Source: Paracoccaceae bacterium (GTDB lineage: Bacteria > Pseudomonadota > Alphaproteobacteria > Rhodobacterales > Rhodobacteraceae). Taken from it: 64,000 nucleotides of DNA. Under the pieces are notes generated by a model. That model was not told where the DNA came from and ran no database searches. It saw only the letters and a list, made by a program, of their open reading frames with translations. The first letter of the stretch is position 1. Every line of letters begins with the position of its first letter. Position numbers and translations under genes: made by a program. Below are positions 27,047 through 37,173 of this stretch, piece after piece. The stretch lies in contig JASBTX010000010.1 in assembly GCA_030148225.1 (NCBI GenBank), forward strand, positions 186,001 to 250,000, in the 5' to 3' direction.

Positions 27047-27310
27047 ATGCAGACCCGCAACAAGATCATGGAAGATTTCTCGCAGCTGATGACCAATGCG
27101 ATGGGCGTGGCCCAGGGCGCAAAAGACGAGGCTGAAACCGCCATGAAAGGCTGGATTGACCGTTGGCTGGCCGAGCGCGATTTCGTCACGCGCGAGGAAT
27201 TCGATGCCGTCAGGGCCATGGCCGAAAAGGCGCGGGAAGAGAATGAGGCGCTGAAAAAACGCCTCGACGCCTTGGAAACACCGAAAAAGAGCCGCGCCAA
27301 GAAAAGCTGA
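27047..27310 (+). CDS. UbiK-family accessory factor (BMFP domain)
   Basis: An 87-residue protein of the YqiC/BMFP family. It has an amphipathic N-terminal helix (NKIMEDFSQLMTNAMG), a middle segment KGWIDRWLAERDFVTREEFDAV and a C-terminal coiled coil (MAEKAREENEALKKRLDALE) ending in a lysine-rich tail. This matches UbiK proteins, which assist the aerobic ubiquinone-synthesis complex. It is divergent from the MidA-type gene by 150 bp. Confidence 0.85.
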   Translation: MQTRNKIMEDFSQLMTNAMGVAQGAKDEAETAMKGWIDRWLAERDFVTREEFDAVRAMAEKAREENEALKKRLDALETPKKSRAKKS

Positions 27311-27396
27311 GTCCAAATTGCATCGGTTTCGGCCCCGGCGACGGATAAGCTGGGGATAGTTTCACATTTCTCTTTACTCGGACTCGGGTTTCCCCC

Positions 27397-27408
27397 ACCA
27401 TATATGGT
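27397..27408. promoter_or_regulatory. Perfect 12-bp palindrome ACCATATATGGT
   Basis: This lies 89 bp before the YbjN-type gene. It is flanked by CCCCC on the left and AGGGG on the right, so the dyad almost extends to about 20 bp. A regulator-binding site or a terminator of the preceding ubiK-type gene (stop at 27310) are both possible; no T run follows. Confidence 0.35.
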
Positions 27409-27496
27409 AGGGGACACAGGCAAAAACACGTTCTCTGTACAATTACCCAGTGCTTAGCGGCGGAAGACCGTTTGGCGTGTATCACAAGGGGCAGGC

Positions 27497-28000
27497 ATGG
27501 CATTTTCCGAGCAATTCTCACATGCCGAGGATCTCCATCCGATTGATATCGTGGAATCTTTGGCCGAACACCACGACTGGGATTTCGACCGCGTCGGCGA
27601 TGATCAGATCGCCATGGCGGTTGAGGGTCAGTGGCGGACCTATTCGATCACGCTGGCCTGGTCGGGCTTTGATCAGACGCTGCGTCTGATCTGCACATTC
27701 GAGATGGAGCCGCCCGAGGCGCGATTGCCGGTGCTTTACGAGGCGCTGAATCAGGCCAATGACATGTGCTGGACCGGGTCGTTTTCCTATTGGGATGAAC
27801 AGCGCCTGATGGTCTATCGCTACGGGCTGGTGCTGGGGGGCGATGCCGCGGCGACACCCGAGCAGATCGACCGGCTGATGAGTACGGCGGTCGACAGTGC
27901 AGAGCGTTTCTATCCGGCATTTCAGCTGGTGTGCTGGGGTGACAGATCGCCTGACGAGGCACTGCAGGTGGCCATTGCCGAGGCCTATGGCCGGGCCTGA
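27497..28000 (+). CDS. YbjN-domain protein
   Basis: A 167-residue acidic, soluble protein with the YbjN fold (IDIVESLAEHHDWDFDRVGDDQIAMAVEGQWRTYSITLAW, then YEALNQANDMCWTGSFSYWDEQRLMVYRYGL). The fold is related to type III secretion chaperones. The function in alphaproteobacteria is not established. AAGGGG precedes the start at a suitable distance. It is followed 24 bp later by proC, with which it may share a transcript. Confidence 0.85.
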   Translation: MAFSEQFSHAEDLHPIDIVESLAEHHDWDFDRVGDDQIAMAVEGQWRTYSITLAWSGFDQTLRLICTFEMEPPEARLPVLYEALNQANDMCWTGSFSYWDEQRLMVYRYGLVLGGDAAATPEQIDRLMSTAVDSAERFYPAFQLVCWGDRSPDEALQVAIAEAYGRA

Positions 28001-28024
28001 GACCCCTTGGCATTCTGAAGGGGT

Positions 28025-28852
28025 ATGATGGATTATTCGGATATTGCCGCGCGCGGTCTGGTTTTGCTGGGGTGCGGGAAGATGGGATCGGCCATGCTGG
28101 AAGGCTGGCTGAAAAACGGGCTGCCCGCGACTTCGGTCTGGGTGGTTGACCCGTATCCATCCGACTGGGTTCAGGCGCGCGCCGAAGAGGGGCTGCATCT
28201 GAACGCACCACTGCCCGGGGCGCCCGCGATCTGCCTGATCGCGGTCAAGCCGCAAATGATGGCCGAGGCTTTGCCCACGCTGGCGGCGATGGGAAATGGT
28301 GAGACGCTGTTTCTGTCTGTCGCGGCGGGCACGCCGATTTCGTATTATGTAACCGCGCTGGGCGCGGAAACGCCGGTGATCCGGGCCATGCCCAACACAC
28401 CTGCGGCGATCGGGCAGGGCGTCACGGCGATCACGGGCAACCGGAACGCCAGCGCGGCACATCTGGCACAGGCCGAACTGCTCTTGTCCGCGGTGGGTGA
28501 GACGCTGCGGCTGGAGGGTGAGCATCAGATGGATGCGGTGACCGCCGTCTCCGGTTCGGGGCCTGCCTATGTGTTTCACCTGATCGAAACGTTGGCCGCG
28601 GCGGGTGTCGCCGAGGGCCTGCCCGCTGATCTGTCGATACGGTTGGCAAAGGCCACGGTTGCCGGGGCGGGGGCGCTGGCCATGCAATCGGATGACGGGC
28701 CGGATCAGCTGCGCGTCAATGTCACCAGCCCGGGTGGCACCACGGCGGCGGCGCTTGAGGTGCTGATGGATGAGAAGGGTGGCTTTCCCGATCTGATGAC
28801 CCGCGCGGTCAGGGCGGCAGCCAATCGCGGAAGGGAGCTGGCGAAACTATGA
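28025..28852 (+). CDS. proC: Pyrroline-5-carboxylate reductase
   Basis: A 275-residue enzyme reducing pyrroline-5-carboxylate to proline. The NAD(P)-binding motif GCGKMGSAMLEGWL lies at residues about 16-29. The middle holds VIRAMPNTPAAIGQGV, and the C-terminal family signature region MDAVTAVSGSGPAYVFHLIE and VTSPGGTTAAALEVL is intact. Starts at 28025 and 28028 are both possible behind AAGGGG. It overlaps the CsaA-like gene by 4 bp. Confidence 0.93.
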   Translation: MMDYSDIAARGLVLLGCGKMGSAMLEGWLKNGLPATSVWVVDPYPSDWVQARAEEGLHLNAPLPGAPAICLIAVKPQMMAEALPTLAAMGNGETLFLSVAAGTPISYYVTALGAETPVIRAMPNTPAAIGQGVTAITGNRNASAAHLAQAELLLSAVGETLRLEGEHQMDAVTAVSGSGPAYVFHLIETLAAAGVAEGLPADLSIRLAKATVAGAGALAMQSDDGPDQLRVNVTSPGGTTAAALEVLMDEKGGFPDLMTRAVRAAANRGRELAKL

Positions 28853-29190
28853 CGGCGGAAATCAGCTTTGATGACTTTCTGAAGGTCGATATTCGGGTTG
28901 GCCGTGTGGTTGATGCCCAGCCCTATCCCGAGGCGCGCAAGCCCGCGCTGAAGCTGTGGGTGGATTTCGGCGAGGAGATCGGTATCCGCAAAAGCTCGGC
29001 CCAGATCACCCGCCATTACACACCGGATACCGTAACGGGGCTGCTGGTCATGGCGGTGGTCAATTTTCCGCCCCGCCAGATAGGCCGCTTCATGTCCGAA
29101 GTGCTGGTGCTGGGTACACCCGACACGGACGGTGAAGTTGTGCTGCTGAGGCCCGACAAGGACGTTCCGATCGGTGGCCGGATGTACTGA
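28849..29190 (+). CDS. CsaA-like tRNA-binding domain protein
   Basis: A 113-residue single OB-fold protein of the CsaA family (FDDFLKVDIRVGRVVDAQPYPEARKPALKLWVDFGEEIGIRKSSAQIT, then NFPPRQIGRFMSEVLVLG). CsaA in Bacillus has chaperone-like and tRNA-binding activity. The start overlaps the proC stop (ATGA) and its stop shares one base with the next start (TGATG), so the three genes are coupled. Confidence 0.9.
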   Translation: MTAEISFDDFLKVDIRVGRVVDAQPYPEARKPALKLWVDFGEEIGIRKSSAQITRHYTPDTVTGLLVMAVVNFPPRQIGRFMSEVLVLGTPDTDGEVVLLRPDKDVPIGGRMY

Positions 29191-30149
29191 TGCCCGCGCT
29201 TTGGGTGACACGCAGGCTGCCGGATGCGGTGCTAAGGGCGGCAGAGCCGCATTTTGATATCACGGTCCGCGATGAGATTACACCTGTCAGCCGTGATGAG
29301 ATGCGCGAGGCGCTGATGCGTTATGACGCCATTCTGCCGACACTGGGCGATGCGCTGTCGGGTGATGATCTGGCGGGGCTTGGTGACATACGCTGCCGCA
29401 TGTTGGCCAATTTCGGCGTGGGCTATAACCATATCGACATCACCGCGGCGCAGGCGCTGGGCATGCAGGTATCGAACACGCCCGGTGCCGTGACGGATGC
29501 GACGGCGGATATCGCGATGACGCTGATCCTGATGACGGCCCGCCGTGCCGGTGAGGGCGAGCGCATGGTCAGGGCGGGGCGCTGGCCGGGATGGCATCCG
29601 ACGCAGCTGTTGGGGATGCACGTGACGGGTAAACGGCTGGGTATTGTCGGCATGGGCCGTATCGGCAAGGCCATCGCCCATCGCTGCCACTACGGGTTCG
29701 GTATGGAGGTGGCGTTTTTCAACCGATCCCGCGTTTCTGATCCCGGAATGCCAGCCACGCAGGTCGCTGACCTGAGAGGGCTTGCAGCCAATGTCGACAT
29801 TCTGGTGGTGGCGCTGCCCGGCGGGGCCGAGACCCGGCACATGATCGATGGATCGGTATTTGCCGCGATGCAGCCGCAGGCGATTTTCGTCAATATCGCG
29901 CGCGGGGATATCGTGGATGAGCGCGCGCTGATTACAGCGCTGCAATCGGGTCAGATCGCCGGTGCCGGGCTGGATGTCTATGAATTCGAGCCTGCCGTGC
30001 CCGATGCGCTAACGGCGATGGAGAATGTCGTTCTGCTACCGCATCTGGGGACATCGGCGCTGGAGGTGCGGGTTGATATGGGGCTGATGGCGGTCGACAA
30101 TCTGATCGCCTTTGCCGAGGGCCGCGTTCCCCCGAACCTGATTGGCTGA
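29190..30149 (+). CDS. D-2-hydroxyacid dehydrogenase
   Basis: A 319-residue NAD(P)-dependent D-isomer-specific dehydrogenase. The NAD-binding motif GIVGMGRIGKAIAHRC is near residue 151. The catalytic arginine is in NIARGDIVDE near 235, the glutamate in EFEPAVP near 264 and the histidine in LPHLGTS near 285. These are the Arg/Glu/His triad of the family. Glyoxylate/hydroxypyruvate reductase is a likely activity by overall resemblance. It is the last gene of the proC operon and ends 17 bp from the convergent tdk. Confidence 0.88.
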   Translation: MPALWVTRRLPDAVLRAAEPHFDITVRDEITPVSRDEMREALMRYDAILPTLGDALSGDDLAGLGDIRCRMLANFGVGYNHIDITAAQALGMQVSNTPGAVTDATADIAMTLILMTARRAGEGERMVRAGRWPGWHPTQLLGMHVTGKRLGIVGMGRIGKAIAHRCHYGFGMEVAFFNRSRVSDPGMPATQVADLRGLAANVDILVVALPGGAETRHMIDGSVFAAMQPQAIFVNIARGDIVDERALITALQSGQIAGAGLDVYEFEPAVPDALTAMENVVLLPHLGTSALEVRVDMGLMAVDNLIAFAEGRVPPNLIG

Positions 30150-30166
30150 CGGCCTGAACAGGCGGA

Positions 30167-30745
30167 TCAGTTCCCGGTCTTTTCGCGCCAGTGGCGACGG
30201 CAGAGCGATACATAGGTATCATTGCCACCGATCTGGATCTGTTCACCGCTGCTGAGGGCATTGCCATCCTTGTCCAGACGGATCACCATCGTGGCCTTTT
30301 TGCCGCAATGGCAGATCGTGCGCACCTCGCGCATTTCATCGGCCAGCGCCAGAAGCGCGGCTGAACCGGGAAACAATTCCCCCATGAAATCCACCCTGAG
30401 GCCATAGCACATGACCGGTACCGACAGGTCATCGACAGCGCGCGCCAGCTGCCAGACCTGATCGCGCGACAGGAACTGGGCCTCGTCGACAAAAATGCAG
30501 GCACAGGGCCCCTCTGCCAGCCGTTTTCGGATCACTTCGAAAAGATCGGTATCGGGAGAAAACAGCGCGGCCTCTTTTCCGATGCCAATGCGCGAGGCAA
30601 TGCGGCCCACACCGGCACGATCATCCAGCCGCGCGGTCAGAAGGAAGGTCTCCATCCCCATTTCGTGATAGTTATGCGCCGCCTGCAAAAGGATTGTCGA
30701 TTTGCCGGCATTCATGGTGGAGTAGTGGAAATAGAGCTTGGCCAT
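30167..30745 (-). CDS. tdk: Thymidine kinase
   Basis: A 192-residue type II thymidine kinase. The P-loop MNAGKSTILLQ is at residues 11-21, the Walker B FVDEAQFLS near 90, and the lasso/zinc region ICHCGKKATMVIRL near 145 with a later LCRRHW. It phosphorylates thymidine with ATP in the salvage pathway. It is transcribed alone, divergent from the leucine operon. Confidence 0.95.
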   Translation of the reverse strand: MAKLYFHYSTMNAGKSTILLQAAHNYHEMGMETFLLTARLDDRAGVGRIASRIGIGKEAALFSPDTDLFEVIRKRLAEGPCACIFVDEAQFLSRDQVWQLARAVDDLSVPVMCYGLRVDFMGELFPGSAALLALADEMREVRTICHCGKKATMVIRLDKDGNALSSGEQIQIGGNDTYVSLCRRHWREKTGN

Positions 30746-30857
30746 GACAGGGGCCTAGCCAAGCGGCGGGCCTGCTGCAAGGGGGCAGATACCGAAGGAA
30801 TTGAACAAGCGTTCATATAATGCTATGGACGGCGGAGATGAGTGATCGGAGAGCGGC

Positions 30858-32021
30858 ATGTTTACTGCAACGATGAATTTCGACCTGGGCGAGGATGTGG
30901 CCGCGCTGCGCGAGGTGGTGCACCGCTGGGCACAGGACCGTGTCAAGCCGATCGCGGCGGATATCGATCACGACAACTGCTTTCCCCCGCATCTGTGGAA
31001 GGAGATGGGCGAACTTGGCCTGCTGGGGATCACCGTACCCGAAGAGATGGGCGGCGCAGGCATGGGATATCTGGCGCATGTGGTTGCGGTCGAAGAGCTG
31101 GCGCGTGTATCGGCCTCGGTCTCGCTCAGCTATGGGGCGCATTCCAACCTCTGCGTTAATCAGATCCGGCTGAACGGCACGGATGAGCAGCGGGCGAAAT
31201 ACCTGCCCGGCCTGATCTCGGGCCAGCGGGTGGGGGCGCTGGCCATGTCCGAAGCCTCGGCCGGATCGGATGTTGTCGGCATGAAGCTGAAAGCGGAAAA
31301 GAAGAACGGCTATTACACGCTGAACGGCACGAAATACTGGATTACCAATGGCGGAGAGGCCGATACGCTGGTGGTCTATGCCAAGACCGATGCCGAGGCA
31401 GGATCGCGCGGCATCACCGCCTTTGTCATTGAAAAGGATATGGCGGGCTTCACCCAGTCGGGCCATTTCGACAAGCTGGGCATGCGCGGGTCCAACACGG
31501 TGGAACTGATCTTTGACGGTGTCGATGTGCCCTTTGAAAACGTGCTGGGCCATGAGGGGCAGGGTGTCAGGGTCCTGATGTCGGGTCTGGATTACGAGCG
31601 GGTCGTGCTGGCCGGGATCGGCTGCGGTATCATGGCGGGCTGTCTGGACGAGGTGATGCCCTATATGGTCGAGCGCAAACAGTTCGGCAAAAGCATCGGG
31701 GATTTCCAGCTGATGCAGGGCAAGATTGCAGACATGTACACCAAGATGAATTCGGCCCGCGCCTATGTTTATGAGGTGGCCAAGGCCTGTGACCGGGGCG
31801 AGGTTACACGCCAGGATGCGGCGGCCTGTGTCCTTTACTCCAGCGAAGAGGCCATGGTGGTGGCGCATCAGGCAGTGCAGGCGATGGGCGGCGCGGGGTT
31901 CATGAATGACACAGCCGTCAGTCGCATGTTCCGCGATGCCAAGCTGATGGAGATCGGCGCGGGAACATCGGAAATCCGGCGGATGCTGATCGGGCGCGAA
32001 CTGATGGGTACCATGCGCTGA
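30858..32021 (+). CDS. ivd: Isovaleryl-CoA dehydrogenase
   Basis: A 387-residue FAD acyl-CoA dehydrogenase. ALAMSEASAGSDVVGMKLKAE is the FAD/substrate-binding signature. The catalytic glutamate sits in SGLDYERVVLAGIG, the position special to isovaleryl-CoA dehydrogenases rather than near the C-terminus. MQGKIADMYTKMNSARAYVYEVAKACD matches IVD closely. It converts isovaleryl-CoA to 3-methylcrotonyl-CoA in leucine breakdown. It is the first gene of a six-gene operon whose members overlap or nearly touch. Confidence 0.95.
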   Translation: MFTATMNFDLGEDVAALREVVHRWAQDRVKPIAADIDHDNCFPPHLWKEMGELGLLGITVPEEMGGAGMGYLAHVVAVEELARVSASVSLSYGAHSNLCVNQIRLNGTDEQRAKYLPGLISGQRVGALAMSEASAGSDVVGMKLKAEKKNGYYTLNGTKYWITNGGEADTLVVYAKTDAEAGSRGITAFVIEKDMAGFTQSGHFDKLGMRGSNTVELIFDGVDVPFENVLGHEGQGVRVLMSGLDYERVVLAGIGCGIMAGCLDEVMPYMVERKQFGKSIGDFQLMQGKIADMYTKMNSARAYVYEVAKACDRGEVTRQDAAACVLYSSEEAMVVAHQAVQAMGGAGFMNDTAVSRMFRDAKLMEIGAGTSEIRRMLIGRELMGTMR

Positions 32022-32022
32022 A

Positions 32023-33561
32023 ATGGTGGCGATACCGGGCATAACGCGGGATGGCCGCTGGCAATTGCCGGCGGAGCTGAACATGGCCGGGCAATGCCTG
32101 AACCATCCGGAGAGGCAGATCGCCATTCGCGACTATTCCGACGGGCATGGCAGGGACGTGACCTATGGTGAATTGCGGGCGCGGGCGGATGCCATCGCCG
32201 CGCATCTGCAGGCCCGGGGGGTCGGTCGTGGCGACCGGGTGGGGGTGCTCTTGTCACAAACACCCTGGTGCGCGGCGTCGCATCTGGCCATCTGGATGCT
32301 GGGTGCAATATCTGTGCCGCTTTTCAAGCTTTTCCAGCGCGATGCGCTGGCGACGCGGATCAGCGATGCCGATCTGGCTCTGGTGCTGACGGATGCTGAG
32401 GGTGCGGTGCAACTGGGCGATCTGGCCGATGCGGTGATCGCTGCCGAATACGACGCCCCGGGCACGGTTGGCATCACCGCGACAGGCCCCGATGATCCGG
32501 CGGTACTGATTTATACCAGCGGCACAACCGGACGGCCCAAAGGGGCGTTGCATGGCCACCGGATCCTGACGGGCCACCTGCCGGGCGTGTCCATCAGTCA
32601 TGATCATCTGGGCCAGCCGGGTGACTGTCTGTGGACGCCTGCCGACTGGGCATGGATCGGAGGATTGTTCGATGTGCTGATGCCGGGCCTGGCGCTGGGC
32701 ATTCCGGTCGTGGCTGCGCGGATGGAAAAGTTCACTGCCGATGAATGCCTGAGGATCTGTCACGCAGGGCGGGTGCGCAACGTGTTTTTCCCGCCGACGG
32801 CACTGCGGATTTTGAAGGCGGCGGATGCAACCATACCCGGTTTGCGATCGGTTGCTTCGGGCGGCGAGCCACTGGGCGCCGAGATGCTGGCATGGGGTCG
32901 GCAGGCATTCGGCGTCACGATCAACGAATTTTACGGGCAGACCGAATGCAACATGGTCGCGTCGTCCTGCGGGGCGGATTTCAGCCCGCGCCCGGGTTGC
33001 ATCGGCAAACCGGTGCCGGGGCATGATCTGGCGGTCATCGATCCGCAAGGCGAGCCGACGGATCAGGAAGGTGACATCGCCGTCAGGCGCGGCTCGGCAT
33101 CGATGATGCTGGAATACTGGCGCCGGTCCGAGGCCACAACAGAGAAATTTCGCGGCGGCTGGCTGGTGACCGGAGACCGGGGCATCTGGGATGGCGACTA
33201 TCTGCGCTTTGTCGGGCGCGAGGATGATGTCATCACCTCGGCCGGATACCGGATCGGCCCGGCCGAGATTGAGGATTGCCTGATGACCCACCCGGCGGTG
33301 GCGACCGTGGGTGTGGTGGGCAAGCCAGACCGGCTGCGCACAGAGATCGTCAAAGCCTATGTCGTGCTGCGGCCGGGCCATTCGGCAGAGGCAGCGGCAT
33401 TGCAGGATCATGTTCGTGATCGTCTGGCCCGCTATTCCTATCCGCGCGAGATCGCTTTTGTCGATGCGTTGCCGATGACCGTGACGGGCAAGGTGATCCG
33501 CAAAGAGCTGAAGGCGCGCGCCACCGCGGAAGCAGATACAGAAACAGAGGTGAACCTGTGA
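32023..33561 (+). CDS. AMP-binding acyl-CoA synthetase
   Basis: A 512-residue adenylate-forming ligase. The phosphate-binding loop [17 protein letters not shown] is at about residues 163-179, [12 protein letters not shown] near 305, [36 protein letters not shown] near 383-418, and the catalytic lysine in [11 protein letters not shown] near 490. It starts one base after ivd ends and overlaps mccB by 4 bp (GTGA). Position suggests activation of isovalerate or a related short branched acid, though acetoacetate cannot be excluded. Confidence 0.85.
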   Translation: MVAIPGITRDGRWQLPAELNMAGQCLNHPERQIAIRDYSDGHGRDVTYGELRARADAIAAHLQARGVGRGDRVGVLLSQTPWCAASHLAIWMLGAISVPLFKLFQRDALATRISDADLALVLTDAEGAVQLGDLADAVIAAEYDAPGTVGITATGPDDPAVLIYTSGTTGRPKGALHGHRILTGHLPGVSISHDHLGQPGDCLWTPADWAWIGGLFDVLMPGLALGIPVVAARMEKFTADECLRICHAGRVRNVFFPPTALRILKAADATIPGLRSVASGGEPLGAEMLAWGRQAFGVTINEFYGQTECNMVASSCGADFSPRPGCIGKPVPGHDLAVIDPQGEPTDQEGDIAVRRGSASMMLEYWRRSEATTEKFRGGWLVTGDRGIWDGDYLRFVGREDDVITSAGYRIGPAEIEDCLMTHPAVATVGVVGKPDRLRTEIVKAYVVLRPGHSAEAAALQDHVRDRLARYSYPREIAFVDALPMTVTGKVIRKELKARATAEADTETEVNL

Positions 33562-35162
33562 GGCTGGTATCCAACATATCCCCCGGATCGGACACTTTCC
33601 GCCGCAATCAGGCGGCCCATGCCGCGGCGCTGGCCGAGGTGAAAGAGGCCGCAGAGGTGGCGGTGCAGGGCGGGGGCGAAGGCCCGCGCGAACGCCACCT
33701 CGCGCGCGGCAAGCTCTTGCCCCGGGACCGCGTCAACCGGTTGTTGGACCCGGGCGCGCCCTTTCTCGAGGTGGGGTTGTTTGCGGCACATGGCCTGTAT
33801 GACGGGGCCTGTCCGGCGGCTGGCATGATCGCCGGGATCGGCCGGGTCGAAGGCCAGGAGGTCATGATCATCTGCAATGATGCCACGGTCAAAGGCGGCA
33901 CCTATTTCCCGATGAGCGTCAAGAAACATCTCCGCGCGCAGGAGATCGCGGCGGAAAACCATCTGCCTTGCATCTATCTGGTCGATAGCGGCGGTGCGAA
34001 CCTGCCCAATCAGGACGAGGTCTTTCCCGATCGCGATCATTTTGGCCGTATCTTCTTTAATCAGGCGAACATGAGCGCGCGCGGCATCGCCCAGATCGCG
34101 GTGGTCATGGGGTCGTGCACGGCAGGCGGGGCCTATGTACCGGCCATGTCGGATGTCACGATCATCGTCAAAGAGCAGGGCACGATCTTTCTCGCGGGTC
34201 CACCGCTGGTCAGGGCGGCGACCGGAGAGGTGGTGACCGCAGAGGCGCTGGGCGGGGGCGACGTGCACACGCGCCTGTCGGGTGTGGCGGATTATCTGGC
34301 CGATGACGACGCCCACGCGCTGACGCTGGCACGTCAGGCGGTGCGGGGTCTGAACAGGACGAAGCCCCCGCAACTCGCCACCTGCGCCGCCGAAGAGCCG
34401 CACTATGATCCGGCCGAAATCACGGGTGTTGTACCTGCGGACCTAAAGACACCCTATGACATCCGCGAGGTGATCGCCCGTCTGGTCGATGGCAGCCGGT
34501 TCGACGAGTTCAAAGCGCGCTACGGCACCAGCCTTGTATGCGGTTTTGCCCATGTGATGGGTTTGCCGGTCGGCATTATCGCCAATAACGGTGTGCTGTT
34601 TTCGGAAAGCGCCGTCAAAGGTGCCCATTTTGTAGAGCTTTGTTCCCAGCGGCGTATCCCGCTGGTATTTCTGCAGAATATCACCGGTTTCATGGTGGGT
34701 CAGCAATACGAGGCCGGGGGTATCGCGCGTGACGGGGCCAAGCTGGTGACGGCGGTGGCCACCACAAGCGTACCCAAGATCACCATGATCGTCGGCGGGT
34801 CCTTTGGTGCCGGGAATTACGGTATGTGCGGGCGGGCCTATGCGCCGCGGTTCCTGTGGACATGGCCGAACTCGCGCATCTCGGTCATGGGGGGTGAACA
34901 GGCGGCAGGTGTTCTGGCGACGGTGAAGCGCGATGCCATCGAACGCAAGGGCGGGAGCTGGAGCGCCGAAGAAGAGGCGGCCTTCAAACAGCCCACCATC
35001 GAGATGTTCGCCCGCCAGAGCCATCCGCTTTATGCCGCGTCGCGGCTTTGGGATGACGGGATCATCGATCCGCGCCTCAGCCGGGATGTGCTGGCGCTGA
35101 GCCTTTCGGCTGCGCTGAACGCGCCCATCGAAGAGACGCGTTTTGGCGTCTTCAGGATGTGA
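33558..35162 (+). CDS. mccB: Methylcrotonyl-CoA carboxylase carboxyltransferase (beta) subunit
   Basis: A 534-residue carboxyltransferase with a GTG start inside the stop of the preceding gene. It matches mccB over its length, including [50 protein letters not shown] and [27 protein letters not shown]. It moves the carboxyl group from biotin to 3-methylcrotonyl-CoA. Pairing with the biotin-bearing alpha subunit 7 bp downstream and with hmgL supports MCC over propionyl-CoA carboxylase. Confidence 0.95.
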   Translation: MRLVSNISPGSDTFRRNQAAHAAALAEVKEAAEVAVQGGGEGPRERHLARGKLLPRDRVNRLLDPGAPFLEVGLFAAHGLYDGACPAAGMIAGIGRVEGQEVMIICNDATVKGGTYFPMSVKKHLRAQEIAAENHLPCIYLVDSGGANLPNQDEVFPDRDHFGRIFFNQANMSARGIAQIAVVMGSCTAGGAYVPAMSDVTIIVKEQGTIFLAGPPLVRAATGEVVTAEALGGGDVHTRLSGVADYLADDDAHALTLARQAVRGLNRTKPPQLATCAAEEPHYDPAEITGVVPADLKTPYDIREVIARLVDGSRFDEFKARYGTSLVCGFAHVMGLPVGIIANNGVLFSESAVKGAHFVELCSQRRIPLVFLQNITGFMVGQQYEAGGIARDGAKLVTAVATTSVPKITMIVGGSFGAGNYGMCGRAYAPRFLWTWPNSRISVMGGEQAAGVLATVKRDAIERKGGSWSAEEEAAFKQPTIEMFARQSHPLYAASRLWDDGIIDPRLSRDVLALSLSAALNAPIEETRFGVFRM

Positions 35163-35169
35163 GGTGGTG

Positions 35170-37173
35170 ATGTTCAGAAAACTGCTGATCGCCAATCGTG
35201 GGGAAATTGCCTGTCGCGTGATCGCGACGGCGCGCCGGATGGGGATTGCCACCGTGGCCGTCTGTTCCGAGGCTGACCGGCAGTCAAAGCATGTCGCAAT
35301 GGCGGACGAGGTGGTGCTGATCGGTCCGGCACCGGTTGCGGAAAGTTATCTGATGGGCGCGCATATCATCGATGCGGCGCTGGAAACCGGGGCCGAGGCC
35401 ATTCATCCGGGATATGGGTTTTTGTCGGAAAACCCGGAATTTGTCGACGCGGTGGAGGCCGCCGGGCTGACATTCGTCGGACCCACTGCCGATGCGATTC
35501 GCGCCATGGGTCTCAAGGATGCGGCCAAGGCGCTGATGGAAAAGGCCGGTGTGCCGGTGGTGCCGGGCTATCACGGGGCCGCGCAGGATGCGGCAACCCT
35601 GTCGGATGCGGCGGCGCGCATCGGCTATCCAGTGCTGATCAAGGCGCGGGCAGGGGGCGGCGGCAAGGGTATGCGGCTGGTCGAGGATGCAGACGGCTTT
35701 GCCGACGCACTGAGCGGGGCGCAGCGCGAGGCCGAGGCCAGTTTCGGTGATCCCGCCGTGCTGGTCGAGAAATTCATCCAGAACCCGCGCCATATCGAGA
35801 TACAGGTTTTTGGTGATCAGGCCGGAAATGTCATCCACCTGTTCGAACGCGACTGTTCATTGCAGCGACGCCATCAGAAGGTGATCGAAGAGGCCCCGGC
35901 CCCCGGCATGACACAGGAAATGCGTCAGGCGATGGGCAAAGCCGCAGTCGAGGCCGCGAAGGCCATCGGCTATCGCGGTGCCGGAACCGTGGAGTTCATC
36001 GTTGATGGCGGCAACGGCCTGCGGCCAGATGCGTTCTGGTTCATGGAGATGAACACGCGGCTACAGGTCGAACACCCGGTATCCGAGGCGATCACGGGGC
36101 TGGACTTTGTCGAACTGCAGCTCAGGATTGCGGCGGGGGAACCATTGCCGGTCCGGCAGGAGGATCTCGGCATCGATGGCTGGGCGTTTGAGGCGCGGAT
36201 ATATGCCGAGGACGTGCCCGCCGGGTTTCTGCCCGCGACGGGCCGGATTGGACATCTGGATTTTGGCCGGACGGCAGAGTTCGGGCGTGCCGCTCTGCGT
36301 GCCGATAGCGGTGTGCGGGCCGGGGATGAGATCAGCCCCTATTACGACCCTATGATCGCCAAGCTGATTGCGCATGGGCCGGACCGCGCCAGTGCACTGG
36401 CCGCGCTTGGCCATGCGCTGGAACGGGTGGAAATCACCGGCATCGTCACCAATACAGAGTTTCTGGGCGCGCTGACGCGGGACAGGGATTTTGCCGCCGG
36501 TCAGGTCGATACCGGCATGATCGGGCGTGGCGCAGGGCTGAACGAGGAACGCCCGGACGCGGATAGCGGCGTGACGCTGGCCGGATTGCTGTCCCTCGCC
36601 GGTTTTTTGACCCCGCGGGATGAAATCGACCCCTGGGCGCGGCGCGATGGCTGGCGGGCATGGTCTGACGGACGCCATTTTGCCCGGGCGGTGCATGATG
36701 GTGCCGAGGCCGGACACTGGATCACGATCATGAGCGGCGGGCGCTATCATATTGATGCGACGAATGGCGCAGCCGAATGGCTGATCAGCAGTGATGGGGG
36801 TAACCGATATCTGCTGGAGCGGGATGGCAGGCGGCGGTCAGTCAGCGTGGTGCGGACGGAAGCAGGTGTCAGCGTCTTTGACCGGGGGCGGCGATATGAT
36901 TTTACCCCCGTCGATCCGCTGGAAAGCCGGGGGGCGGCGGACGCGGCCGATGATCGGCTTATTGCACCGATGCCGGGTCTGGTAAAACGTCTGAACGTAT
37001 CCGAGGGGGATGAGGTGACACGTGGTCAGCCCCTGCTTATTCTTGAAGCGATGAAGATGGAGCATACGCTGACCGCTGGTTTCGATGGCAGGGTGGTCGA
37101 TCTGGCGGTCGAAGAGGGCGCGCAGGTGCAATCGGGTGTCAGCCTCATGCGGCTGGAGCCGAACGATGGCTGA
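35170..37173 (+). CDS. mccA: Methylcrotonyl-CoA carboxylase biotin carboxylase (alpha) subunit
   Basis: A 667-residue protein starting at ATG 35170 behind AGGTGG. The biotin carboxylase domain covers residues 1-about 445 (LIANRGEIACRVI, GYGFLSENPEF, KARAGGGGKGMRLV, FMEMNTRLQVEHPVSE). A linker region follows, and the C-terminal biotinyl domain has the modified lysine in EAMKMEH near residue 630. It carboxylates its own biotin with ATP and bicarbonate. The gene overlaps hmgL by 8 bp. Confidence 0.95.
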   Translation: MFRKLLIANRGEIACRVIATARRMGIATVAVCSEADRQSKHVAMADEVVLIGPAPVAESYLMGAHIIDAALETGAEAIHPGYGFLSENPEFVDAVEAAGLTFVGPTADAIRAMGLKDAAKALMEKAGVPVVPGYHGAAQDAATLSDAAARIGYPVLIKARAGGGGKGMRLVEDADGFADALSGAQREAEASFGDPAVLVEKFIQNPRHIEIQVFGDQAGNVIHLFERDCSLQRRHQKVIEEAPAPGMTQEMRQAMGKAAVEAAKAIGYRGAGTVEFIVDGGNGLRPDAFWFMEMNTRLQVEHPVSEAITGLDFVELQLRIAAGEPLPVRQEDLGIDGWAFEARIYAEDVPAGFLPATGRIGHLDFGRTAEFGRAALRADSGVRAGDEISPYYDPMIAKLIAHGPDRASALAALGHALERVEITGIVTNTEFLGALTRDRDFAAGQVDTGMIGRGAGLNEERPDADSGVTLAGLLSLAGFLTPRDEIDPWARRDGWRAWSDGRHFARAVHDGAEAGHWITIMSGGRYHIDATNGAAEWLISSDGGNRYLLERDGRRRSVSVVRTEAGVSVFDRGRRYDFTPVDPLESRGAADAADDRLIAPMPGLVKRLNVSEGDEVTRGQPLLILEAMKMEHTLTAGFDGRVVDLAVEEGAQVQSGVSLMRLEPNDG

